A DNA stretch of 64,000 nucleotides from Acidobacteriota bacterium (GTDB taxonomy: Bacteria; Acidobacteriota; Terriglobia; Bryobacterales; Bryobacteraceae): assembly GCA_016213775.1 (NCBI GenBank), contig JACQZR010000069.1, forward strand, positions 1 to 64,000, given 5' to 3'. Below, piece after piece: positions 52,640 through 60,095 of this stretch. The translations under genes were made by a program, and so were the position numbers. How positions within the stretch are numbered: position 1 is the first letter of the stretch; each line of letters starts with the position of its first letter. The notes beneath the pieces were generated by a model. It was not told the DNA's origin. It searched no databases and saw only the letters and a program-made list of their open reading frames with translations.

Positions 52640-54187
52640 TCACCGTTTCTTTGGAGGCGGCGCCTGTACGTACGACGACTCCTTCGGCTGTTCGTTGGCA
52701 AACTGATCGTCGTCCTTCACTTCCTTCTTGAGCTGCGCCAGTTGCTGCTTCAACGCCGCCACTGTCTTCTGCGCCTTCGGATCGTCGTAGATATTGCGCA
52801 TCTCGTGCGGATCGGCCACCAGATCGTAGCACTCCCACTGGTCTTTCTTCCAGAAGTAGATCAGTTTGTGCCTGTCCGTGCGAATCCCGTAGTGCGCCCG
52901 CGTGTTGTGATCGCCGGGATCGTGGTAGTAGCGGTAGTACATGGCGGTGCGCCAGTCACGCGGTTTGTTCCCTTTCCACACCGGGACGAAACTCCGGCCC
53001 TGCATGTCCTTGGGCACAGGCTGTCCCGCCAGGTCGAGGAACGTCGGGGCAAAGTCGCAATTGATCCCGATCGCAGTGGAGGTGCTGCCGGGCTTGATGC
53101 CCGCCGGCCACCGCACCAGGAACGGCATCCGCAGAGACTCTTCGTACATGAAGCGCTTATCGTACATTCCGTGCTCACCGAGGAAGAACCCCTGATCGCT
53201 CGAATAAATGACAACGGTGTTGTCCTTCAAACCATTCGCATCCAGCCAGTCCAGCATGCGCCCGACGTTATCGTCCACGCTCTGCACGCACCCCAGGTAG
53301 TCCTGCATGTAGCGCTGGTATTTCCAGTCCTCCAGTTCCTTGCCGGTTAGCGTCTTCTTCACGCCGTCGATCTCAGTTTCCACTTCGGTCGGCTTGGTCT
53401 GCAGCCATTTGCGCAACTCCGGCCCGGCGAGTCCCGGCGGCGGCTTCAGCTTGAGATCGTTCCGGGTCATATCGCGGAACACCGACTGCCGCTGCTCCTT
53501 AATCGCATCCGTCCGTCCCGCATGATCGTCGCGCAAATTCGCCGGCTCTGGAATGCGCTTGTTCTCGAACATCTTCCGGTACTTCTCACTGGGAGTCCAT
53601 TCGCGATGCGGCGCTTTGTGATGCGACATCATGAAGAACGGTTTGTCCTTGGGCCGGTTCTTCAGCACGTCGATGCTGATATCGGCGATGATGTCGGTGG
53701 CATACCCCTTGTGGGTCTCCGAGCCATCTTTGTCGTAGAGCGTCGGATTGTTGTAGACCCCTTGTCCGGGCAGAATGTTCCAGTAGTCGAATCCGGTCGG
53801 ATTGCTTCCCAGGTGCCATTTGCCAACCATCGCCGTGTAGTAGCCCGCCTGCTGGAGAAGCTTCGCTACCGTCTGCTGCCCCCCGTCAAAGCGGTTGAAC
53901 ACCGGGACTCCGTTCATGTGGCTGTACTTGCCCGTGAGAATGGTCGCCCGGCTCGGCGTACAGATCGAGTTCGTCGCAAACACGCGGTCCATTCGCATCC
54001 CTGAGCTCGCCAGCCGGTCGAGATGCGGCGTCTGGTTGATCTTGCTGCCATAGCAACTGATGGCCTGCGTGGCATGATCGTCAGTCATGATGTAAAGGAT
54101 GTTGGGCCGCTTCACTTGGGCCCCCAAGCTGGAAGCCCCGTAGGCAAACGGAAGCGCAAGCAGACTTCGGCGGGAGATGGATTCCAT
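52640..54187 (-). CDS. Sulfatase (arylsulfatase type) with signal peptide
   Basis: Start 54187 gives MESISRRSLLALPFAYGASS, a Tat-like leader; the longer frame to 54526 is an antisense extension into the neighbour. The 515-residue enzyme carries ILYIMTDDHATQAISCYG for metal binding, SICTPSRATILTGKY with Cys76 as the formylglycine site, MVGKWHLGS, and YSSDQGFFLGEHGMYDKRFM. It should hydrolyse sulfate esters outside the cytoplasm. It is a lone gene in divergent orientation to the PQQ-propeller gene, with 58 bases between starts. It is the third sulfatase of the window; C-T-P-S-R rather than C-S/N-P-S-R suggests a different subfamily and substrate. Confidence 0.94.
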   Translation of the reverse strand: MESISRRSLLALPFAYGASSLGAQVKRPNILYIMTDDHATQAISCYGSKINQTPHLDRLASSGMRMDRVFATNSICTPSRATILTGKYSHMNGVPVFNRFDGGQQTVAKLLQQAGYYTAMVGKWHLGSNPTGFDYWNILPGQGVYNNPTLYDKDGSETHKGYATDIIADISIDVLKNRPKDKPFFMMSHHKAPHREWTPSEKYRKMFENKRIPEPANLRDDHAGRTDAIKEQRQSVFRDMTRNDLKLKPPPGLAGPELRKWLQTKPTEVETEIDGVKKTLTGKELEDWKYQRYMQDYLGCVQSVDDNVGRMLDWLDANGLKDNTVVIYSSDQGFFLGEHGMYDKRFMYEESLRMPFLVRWPAGIKPGSTSTAIGINCDFAPTFLDLAGQPVPKDMQGRSFVPVWKGNKPRDWRTAMYYRYYHDPGDHNTRAHYGIRTDRHKLIYFWKKDQWECYDLVADPHEMRNIYDDPKAQKTVAALKQQLAQLKKEVKDDDQFANEQPKESSYVQAPPPKKR

Positions 54188-54245
54188 AACGCATTCATCA
54201 TACTCCGGCACGCGGCCTGAACGACATATGATGGGTAGCTGACGC

Positions 54246-55652
54246 ATGCGCCCCCTTCTATGTTCCCTCTTCGGGTTGAGTCTGTTCGCTGCCGATTGGC
54301 CGCAGCTCCGCGGCCCGCACGGCTCCGGACTTTGCCCTTCCTGCGGCCGTTTGCCAACTGAGTTTGGACCGCAAAAGAACGTGCTTTGGAAGACCGCGCT
54401 GCCGGAGGGCAAGTCATCTCCCGTGCTGGTGGGCAACCGTATTTTCCTCACCGCTGCGGAAGGCGATGACTTGATCACGATGTGCCTCAGCCGCGTCACC
54501 GGCCAAGTCCAGTGGCGGCGATCCATCCGCGCCGCTAAACGGGAAACTCAGCACACCCTCAATCACCGCGCCGCGCCCACACCGGTCACCGATGGCAAGC
54601 GTGTCTTCGTCTTCTTCGCTGACTTCGGTCTCGCCGCTTATGATGTCGACGGAGACCCGCTATGGCAGTTTCCGCTCGGCCCGTTCAACAGTCAACACGG
54701 CATCGTGGCTTCGCCGGTCTACGCCGATGGAAGAGTGGTCCTGGTCTGCGATCAGGACACCGACGCCTTCATCCTCGCCGTCGATGCCATCACGGGAAAG
54801 CTCGCCTGGAAGACGCCGCGCCACGTTATCAATGGCTACTCCACGCCGATCATTCACCGTCCGGACCGCGGCGTCACGCAGGTCATCGCACCGGGCTCCT
54901 ACCAGCTCACTGCCTATTCCATTGTCGATGGCGAGCAGATCTGGTTCGCCCGCGGCCTCACCTGCCAGCCCAAGTCGGCTCCCACCATTGCCGGCGATAC
55001 GCTGTACTTCAACGGCTGGACCACCGGCAACGACGCGGGCCAGCAAGTGGACCTGCCGCCGTTTGCCGAAGTGATCGCCGCGGCCGACGCCAATCGCGAC
55101 GGCAAGCTCGCGCCGGTGGAACTTCCCAAGCCCTGGCAGCCCACCGGGACGTGGCGCGCCGTCGACCTCGACCGCGATGGCTTCCTCAACGAGCGCGAAT
55201 GGACGTTCTTTCGCACGCGCCGCGCCTCGCGCAACGCCATGCTCGCCGTCAGACTCGGCGGCAGCGGCGACGTGACGGACACTCATGTGCTCTGGCGATT
55301 CGAGAAATCGCTACCTGACGTGCCCGCTCCACTTGTATACAACAACGTGGTGTTCCTCTTCCGCAACGGCGGCATCGCCACCACGCTCGACGCCCGTTCC
55401 GGCAAACTGCTCAAACAGGCCCGCCTCACCGGCGCGCTGGAAGATTACTACGCCTCCCCAATCGGCGTCGACGGCAAGGTTTACATCGCCACTGAGCAAG
55501 GCAAAGTCGTCGTGCTCCGCGCCGCCGGCGATTGGGAGATTCTCGCGATCAATGATTTCGAATCCGGCATTTTCGCCACCCCGGCAATCGCTGAAGGCAG
55601 GCTGTACATTCGCACACGAAACGCCCTTTACGCCGTGGGGTCGCGAGAGTAG
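54246..55652 (+). CDS. Secreted PQQ-like beta-propeller with an EF-hand pair insert
   Basis: The 468-residue protein starts with a short signal peptide (MRPLLCSLFGLSLFAADWPQ) and LRGPHGSG, the common opening of BamB-like propellers of Acidobacteria. PQQ-type blades repeat as AVDAITGKLAWKT, TLDARSGKLLKQARLTG and similar. Between blades, at about 279-318, lie two EF-hand loops: DANRDGKLAPVE and DLDRDGFLNERE, each with Asp, Asn or Asp, and Asp at calcium positions 1, 3 and 5 and Glu at 12. Calcium binding in a secreted propeller is likely; no catalytic residues are obvious. The gene stands alone between the sulfatase and broken vapC. Confidence 0.87.
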   Translation: MRPLLCSLFGLSLFAADWPQLRGPHGSGLCPSCGRLPTEFGPQKNVLWKTALPEGKSSPVLVGNRIFLTAAEGDDLITMCLSRVTGQVQWRRSIRAAKRETQHTLNHRAAPTPVTDGKRVFVFFADFGLAAYDVDGDPLWQFPLGPFNSQHGIVASPVYADGRVVLVCDQDTDAFILAVDAITGKLAWKTPRHVINGYSTPIIHRPDRGVTQVIAPGSYQLTAYSIVDGEQIWFARGLTCQPKSAPTIAGDTLYFNGWTTGNDAGQQVDLPPFAEVIAAADANRDGKLAPVELPKPWQPTGTWRAVDLDRDGFLNEREWTFFRTRRASRNAMLAVRLGGSGDVTDTHVLWRFEKSLPDVPAPLVYNNVVFLFRNGGIATTLDARSGKLLKQARLTGALEDYYASPIGVDGKVYIATEQGKVVVLRAAGDWEILAINDFESGIFATPAIAEGRLYIRTRNALYAVGSRE

Positions 55653-55695
55653 CCCTCCGGGCAATGCGATTGCGGCGGCTATACGGGAATTACCG

Positions 55696-55978
55696 TCACC
55701 GCCCGCACCGGTCCAACACCGCGTCCGTCAATTGCTGGTGCCCCATCACGCGGCGGCGGATCTCCGGGAGAACCTCCGTCAACCCATTCGCCATCGGCCA
55801 AAACGCGTGCGCGTTGTGCGCCGTAATCCGGGCCAGCGCCTCCATTACATCCTCAAAGAGAATCGGGACTTTCACTACCGCAGGCTGCATAGAAAGCGCA
55901 CGAAGCGGCCGAATTGTGATGCACGTGATTCGGCCAGGCCAGCGAGAGCAGGACATTTACATCCAACAGGGAGGCCAC
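55696..55978 (-). pseudogene. Broken VapC toxin gene downstream of intact vapB
   Basis: GTG 55978, five bases after the vapB stop, begins VASLLDVNVLLSLAWPNHVH, the exact N-terminus of VapC PIN toxins with the first catalytic Asp. The frame then fails (ending ESPDSL-stop). In another frame from about 55905 the toxin resumes as LSMQPAVVKVPILFEDVMEA, then HAFWPMANGLTEVLPEIRRR and GHQQLTDAV, and stops at 55696 instead of running another 25 or so residues. The central part with the TCPLT motif is deleted and the C-terminus is cut. The toxin cannot fold as a PIN nuclease. The antitoxin upstream is complete, so it is an orphan. Confidence 0.8.
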
Positions 55979-55983
55979 CGCCG

Positions 55984-56247
55984 TTACCGCCGCGGCCCAA
56001 GAAACTCGCGCGCCACTTCCGCGTCTTCGCCTGCCGCAGCGGCTGCCACCTCCTCCGCATCGAAGCGTGGCGTTCCCGGCGCCAGTTGGAATACCGGAGA
56101 CCCATTCTGGCTGCTCAACGGTGTCCGCGCCGCAAGTCCGCGTCTGGCCAGTTCTGACAATGCAGCGCCCACGGAAACACCCCGCGCGGCCGCCAGTGCC
56201 TTGGCAGCAGCAAGAACATCATTCTCTATATCCAGCGTGGTCCGCAT
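55984..56247 (-). CDS. vapB: VapB-type antitoxin
   Basis: The 87-residue protein reads MRTTLDIENDVLAAAKALAA at its start, followed by SVGAALSELARRGLAAR, matching the N-terminal DNA-binding part of VapB antitoxins of the MRTTLDI type. Its C-terminus (FDAEEVAAAAAGEDAEVARE) is the acidic toxin-binding region, in shortened form. A consensus -35 (TTGACA) and a GACA-N7-TGTC palindrome lie just upstream. The gene is intact while the downstream toxin is broken, so it may survive as a repressor or by protecting against VapC elsewhere. Confidence 0.88.
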   Translation of the reverse strand: MRTTLDIENDVLAAAKALAAARGVSVGAALSELARRGLAARTPLSSQNGSPVFQLAPGTPRFDAEEVAAAAAGEDAEVAREFLGPRR

Positions 56248-56256
56248 CTTGATTCA

Positions 56257-56285
56257 ACGATGACAGTGGACACATTTGATGTCAA
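56257..56285 (-). promoter_or_regulatory. Candidate promoter with operator of vapB
   Basis: On the minus strand, TTGACA (56285-56280) is followed by a 17-base spacer and CATCGT (56262-56257), nine bases before the vapB start. GACA-N7-TGTC (56269-56283) overlaps the -35 and is a likely VapB operator. The -10 is poor, which suits repression control. Confidence 0.4.
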
Positions 56286-56300
56286 CTCGAAGCCGTTGCT

Positions 56301-57965
56301 TCAGGTCAGTGCCAGATACTCCCGCGCGAGCCAGACCACCATCGATCCCTCCCCCACTGCGGAGGCGACACGGTTCATCGCCCCGGCGCGGAGATCGCCC
56401 GCCGCGAAAACACCGGGCTCGCTGGTCTCGAGCGGTAACGGCTCGCGCGTCTCCTTCCAAATCCGCAGATAGGCCTCGACCGCCAACAGGTCACGGCCCG
56501 TGAGGACGAATCCCCTGCCATCCCGCAGTACAGAAGGAGGAATCCAGTCGTTACAGGGACGGGTGCCGATGAACACGAACAGTGCGTCGACTTCCTCATT
56601 CGCGCACGATCCATCCTCAAGCGAAGCGAGCCCCACCCGTTCCACGCGACCGTTGCCTTCCACCCATTCCACTTCCGTGCGCGGCCGCACTTGGATGTTC
56701 GGCGTCTTCTCGATCTGCTCGATGAGGTATTGCGACATGGACTCGCGCAGGCTCTCCCGGCGCACCACAATCTGCACTTCTCTCGCGTGGCGCGACAGAT
56801 AGATCGCGCCTTGACCGGCTGAGTTGCCGCCACCGATCACGAGTACGCGCCGGCCGGCGATGCCCGCCGCTTCCGTCGTCGCGGCGCCGTAGTACACACC
56901 CGCGCCTGTGTGATCCGCCATGCCGCGGGCGGGATGCTCGCGGCAGAGCATTCCAGTGGCGGCCAACATGGCTCGCGTGACTATCTCGCGACCATCCGTG
57001 AGCGTCAGCCGCTTGTATCCCCCCTCGATGGAAACGCGGGTCACTCCGAGCGGCATCAGCAACTCCGCGCCGAGCCGTTGTGCCTGCATCACAGCGCGGC
57101 GCGTCAGTTCGCTGCCGCTCACACCCGCCGGGAACCCGAGATAGTTCTCAATCCGCGAGCTTGTGCCCGCCTGACCGCCTGGCGCGTGCCGGTCCAACAG
57201 CAGCGTCCGCAACCCTTCCGATGCGCCGTACACGGCCGCCGCGAGACCGGCCGGGCCCGCGCCGACGATCACCAGGTCGTATACATCGAAAGCCGCCGAC
57301 AGCGGCCGGCCGAGACGCTCTGCCACCTGCCGTGCTTCCGGGTTACGCAGCACGGAACCTCCGTCGTCGAAGAACAGCGCCGGAAGTTCGTCGTCCCCAA
57401 CCCCGGCCGCATTCAGCAGCGCCCGCGCGCCGGAGTCTCGATCGACATCCATCCAGTGGTAGGAAATGAGATTGCTCGCCAGGAACCCTTTGATCGCATG
57501 CGAACGCGGCGACCATTGGTGCCCCACCAGCCTCAGTCCCTTCGCTTCGGGCAGACATTCGGCCTGCCACGCATCCAGCAGGTCGTCCACCACAGGGAAC
57601 AGACGCTCCTCCGGGGGACTCCAGGGTTTTGAGAGATAGTAGTCGAGGTGGGCCTCATTGATGGCTTTCACCGCCGCTTCGATATCAGAGTAGGCGGTGA
57701 GGAGAACGCGCCGCGCCTGTGGGTACACTTCGCGCGACCGCGTGAGCACTTCGCTCCCCAGCATGCCGGGCATGCGTTGATCGCTGATCAACATCGCCAG
57801 CGAATCGCCTCGCCTCTTCAGCTCGTTCGCGGTGGCCAGGGCCTCATGCCCCGATGCCGCGCTCATCACTGTGTAGTGCTCCCGGTAGCGTGACCGAAAG
57901 TCGCGGCGCACAGCCGCGAGCACCTGTGGATCGTCGTCGACGATTAGTAGAACTGGCTTGTTCAA
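56301..57965 (-). CDS. Receiver - glutaredoxin-like - thioredoxin-reductase-like fusion lacking redox cysteines
   Basis: The start is TTG 57965, overlapping the kinase stop by four bases; the 554-residue product begins MNKPVLLIVDDDP. Residues 4-125 are a response-regulator receiver with acidic Asp10-12, phosphoacceptor Asp62 (LISDQRMPG) and Lys113 (LSKPW). Residues about 143-222 fold like a glutaredoxin (LRLVGHQWSPRSHAIKGFLA) but the CxxC site reads WSPRS. Residues 228-554 are a thioredoxin-reductase-like flavoprotein with FAD loop VIVGAGPAGLAAA, NADPH loop VLVIGGGNSAGQ and C-terminal GVFAAGDLRAG. The CxxC of thioredoxin reductase is replaced by GAAT (about 360-363). FAD and NADPH binding look intact, but disulfide chemistry does not. 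The kinase upstream likely phosphorylates it. A redox-signalling or ligand-modulated flavoprotein is likely. Confidence 0.9.
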   Translation of the reverse strand: MNKPVLLIVDDDPQVLAAVRRDFRSRYREHYTVMSAASGHEALATANELKRRGDSLAMLISDQRMPGMLGSEVLTRSREVYPQARRVLLTAYSDIEAAVKAINEAHLDYYLSKPWSPPEERLFPVVDDLLDAWQAECLPEAKGLRLVGHQWSPRSHAIKGFLASNLISYHWMDVDRDSGARALLNAAGVGDDELPALFFDDGGSVLRNPEARQVAERLGRPLSAAFDVYDLVIVGAGPAGLAAAVYGASEGLRTLLLDRHAPGGQAGTSSRIENYLGFPAGVSGSELTRRAVMQAQRLGAELLMPLGVTRVSIEGGYKRLTLTDGREIVTRAMLAATGMLCREHPARGMADHTGAGVYYGAATTEAAGIAGRRVLVIGGGNSAGQGAIYLSRHAREVQIVVRRESLRESMSQYLIEQIEKTPNIQVRPRTEVEWVEGNGRVERVGLASLEDGSCANEEVDALFVFIGTRPCNDWIPPSVLRDGRGFVLTGRDLLAVEAYLRIWKETREPLPLETSEPGVFAAGDLRAGAMNRVASAVGEGSMVVWLAREYLALT

Positions 57966-59377
57966 TGCGTTCCTCCCGAGGCTTCCATCTCAGCAACAGC
58001 AAGCGCAACACGAAATCGTGTGCGGCCTGGCTGCGACTCCACTGAGATCTCGCCGTCGTTATGGCGGACCAGTCGCCGCACGATGTCCAGGCCCAGACCG
58101 GTACCTTCTCCCATCGGCTTGGTGGTGAAGAACGGGTCAAAGATTCGCTCGCGGATTTGCGCAGATATACCCGGCCCGTTGTCGATGACGCACACTACCA
58201 CTTGCCGTCCCTCGCGGTTCGCGGTCACTTCAACCCGGCCCGCGTCGGGGATGGCATCGAGGGCGTTGTCGATGAGGTTCGCCCAGATCTGGTTGAGCTC
58301 GCCGGCGAAGCCGCGCGCGCGTGGCAGGCCAGGTTCGGTTTCCACCACCACGGTGGCTGATCTTGCCCGCGCCTTGGCTCTCAGTACAGTAACCGTGTTG
58401 CTCAGACCCTGCGCCAGGTCCACAGGCGCGGCAATCGCAGCCTGATCCATGTGCGTGAAGCCCTTGATGGCGGTCACCAGGCCCGAGATGCGCATGGCCG
58501 CGTCCTGAATCTCCGATGCGAGGCTGCGGACTGAGCAGCCCGAAGCGCCCCACCTCAGTACGGCGTTCAACGCCGGCCGGTCGATCGCCTGCGCCAGCTT
58601 GTCGAGCGCTTCGAATGTCACGGCCGTATCCGCGAGCAGTTCCGCCATGGTGATGTCGAGGCCGCGATCAGCCAGCCAATCGGACATGGCCTCCTCGCGT
58701 TCCGCCTGCTCAATGGGGGACCGTACGCCGGACTCCTGCCTCGCCAGACAAGCCTCCCGTGCCGCATCGACGGCCGCGAGTTGCGTATCAGAAAGCTGCA
58801 ACGCGCCTAGCGCTCGAGCCGCCCGCTCGTTCGCTTCCAGCCGTTCGTCGAGCAGCACGGCGCTGCGCTCGATGGCAGCGGCGGGGTTGTTCAACTCATG
58901 GGCCAGACCCGCGGAAAGTTTTCCAAGAGAGAGCATCTTCTCGTCGTGCAGATCACTCGAGGTGAAGGCCTTGGCGCGGTCGATCATAGCGTGAACCAGC
59001 GTCGCCGTGATCTCATGGCACGTTTCGGTCAGTTCCCGGATCTGATCGGCCTGCAGCTCCAGGATTTCCGCGGGTTCCTGCGCGACCGAATCGCCCGGTG
59101 GGCCAGCGACGCGTGAGTACGGAAGCATGCCCATCACGTCGCCTTCCCGCCATTCCATGATTTTGCGCGGCCCGCCACCCCGGTCCACTGACATGCTGAA
59201 GGACCCCGACAGCACCACGAACAAGCCCTTCGGCCGGGTCCCTTTCGCGGTCAGCACCTGCCCGGGATGCATTTGCCGGAGCATCCCGCGGGAGGCCAGC
59301 CAGGTGAGTTCTTCGCGAGGCGCCCCGCCAAGGGTCTTGTGCCCGGTGAGCCGGTCGACGAGCTTTTCTGTTGGCAT
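57962..59377 (-). CDS. Histidine kinase with N-terminal cNMP-binding domain
   Basis: ATG 59377 (MPTEKLVDRLTGHKTLGG) is preferred to the longer frame at 59407, which overlaps the peroxiredoxin. The 471-residue protein has a cyclic-nucleotide-binding-like fold (about 10-130) with GQVLTAKGTRPKGLFVVLSG. The HisKA phosphoacceptor is SAGLAHELNNPAAAI. HATPase motifs are WANLIDNALDAI, IDNGPGI and GEGTGLGLDIVRRLV. No transmembrane segment is seen, so it is cytosolic. It lies 13 bases downstream of the peroxiredoxin and overlaps the receiver fusion by four bases, making them a cognate pair. Whether the effector domain binds cAMP or another ligand is unknown; conserved Glu/Arg contacts are not clear. 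Confidence 0.92.
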   Translation of the reverse strand: MPTEKLVDRLTGHKTLGGAPREELTWLASRGMLRQMHPGQVLTAKGTRPKGLFVVLSGSFSMSVDRGGGPRKIMEWREGDVMGMLPYSRVAGPPGDSVAQEPAEILELQADQIRELTETCHEITATLVHAMIDRAKAFTSSDLHDEKMLSLGKLSAGLAHELNNPAAAIERSAVLLDERLEANERAARALGALQLSDTQLAAVDAAREACLARQESGVRSPIEQAEREEAMSDWLADRGLDITMAELLADTAVTFEALDKLAQAIDRPALNAVLRWGASGCSVRSLASEIQDAAMRISGLVTAIKGFTHMDQAAIAAPVDLAQGLSNTVTVLRAKARARSATVVVETEPGLPRARGFAGELNQIWANLIDNALDAIPDAGRVEVTANREGRQVVVCVIDNGPGISAQIRERIFDPFFTTKPMGEGTGLGLDIVRRLVRHNDGEISVESQPGRTRFRVALAVAEMEASGGTH

Positions 59378-59390
59378 CGGAGTGAGCCTG

Positions 59391-60050
59391 CTACACCGGC
59401 TGCGCAACGATCCGCAAATAGGGTTTGGGCGCCTTCCAGCCGCCTGGGTATTTCAGCCTGGCCTCTTCGTCGGAAACCGCCGGCAGAATGATCACGTCAT
59501 CGCCCTTTTTCCAGTTCACCGGCGTTGCCACCTTGTGGCTGGCCGTGAGTTGCATGGAATCCAGCACGCGAAGCACTTCATCAAAGTTGCGCCCGGTGCT
59601 CATCGGATAGCTGAGCATCAGTTTGATCTTCTTGTCGGGTCCGATCACGAATACGGTACGGACGGTCGCGTTCGTGGCGGCTGTGCGGCCTTCGCACGTG
59701 TCACCGGCATCGGCCGGCAGCATGTTATACAGCTTCGCCACCTTGAGTTCGGGGTCCCCGATCATCGGGTAGTTCACCTTGTGGCCTTGCGTCTCTTCAA
59801 TGTCGTTGAGCCACTTGCTGTGGCTGGTCACGGGATCGACGCTGAGCCCGATGATCCTGCAGCCACGCGCCTCGAACTCCTGCTGCATTCCGGCCATGTA
59901 GCCGAGTTCCGTGGTGCAGACAGGAGTGTAGTCCTTCGGGTGGGAAAACAGAATCGCCCAGCCGGTGCCGATCCATTCGTGGAAGTTGATGGTGCCCGCC
60001 GTGGTCTCGGCGGAAAAATCGGGAGCAGTGTCATTGATGCGTAGACTCAT
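59391..60050 (-). CDS. 1-Cys peroxiredoxin (Prx6 type)
   Basis: The 219-residue protein opens MSLRINDTAPDFSAETTAGT and has the Prx motif HPKDYTPVCTTELGYMAG with peroxidatic Cys45. The C-terminal extension (WKKGDDVIILPAVSDEEARL to the end) is typical of the Prx6 subgroup. A further Cys occurs in GDTCEGRT. It reduces peroxides in the cytosol with thiol help. GGAG upstream of the start is good. The gene lies 45 bases after the MBL-rhodanese protein and 13 bases before the cNMP-domain kinase, so peroxide removal is embedded in a signalling operon. Its reductant is unknown; the flavoprotein fusion lacks the needed cysteines. Confidence 0.93.
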   Translation of the reverse strand: MSLRINDTAPDFSAETTAGTINFHEWIGTGWAILFSHPKDYTPVCTTELGYMAGMQQEFEARGCRIIGLSVDPVTSHSKWLNDIEETQGHKVNYPMIGDPELKVAKLYNMLPADAGDTCEGRTAATNATVRTVFVIGPDKKIKLMLSYPMSTGRNFDEVLRVLDSMQLTASHKVATPVNWKKGDDVIILPAVSDEEARLKYPGGWKAPKPYLRIVAQPV

Positions 60051-60095
60051 CGCTTATCTCCTTTGGGGATTGATTGTTTGGTACGAGCGAAAACG

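Noticed and set aside
52640-54526. Sulfatase reading frame extended 113 codons upstream
   Set aside because: The extra residues are antisense to the PQQ-propeller gene, while the start at 54187 begins a proper leader peptide.
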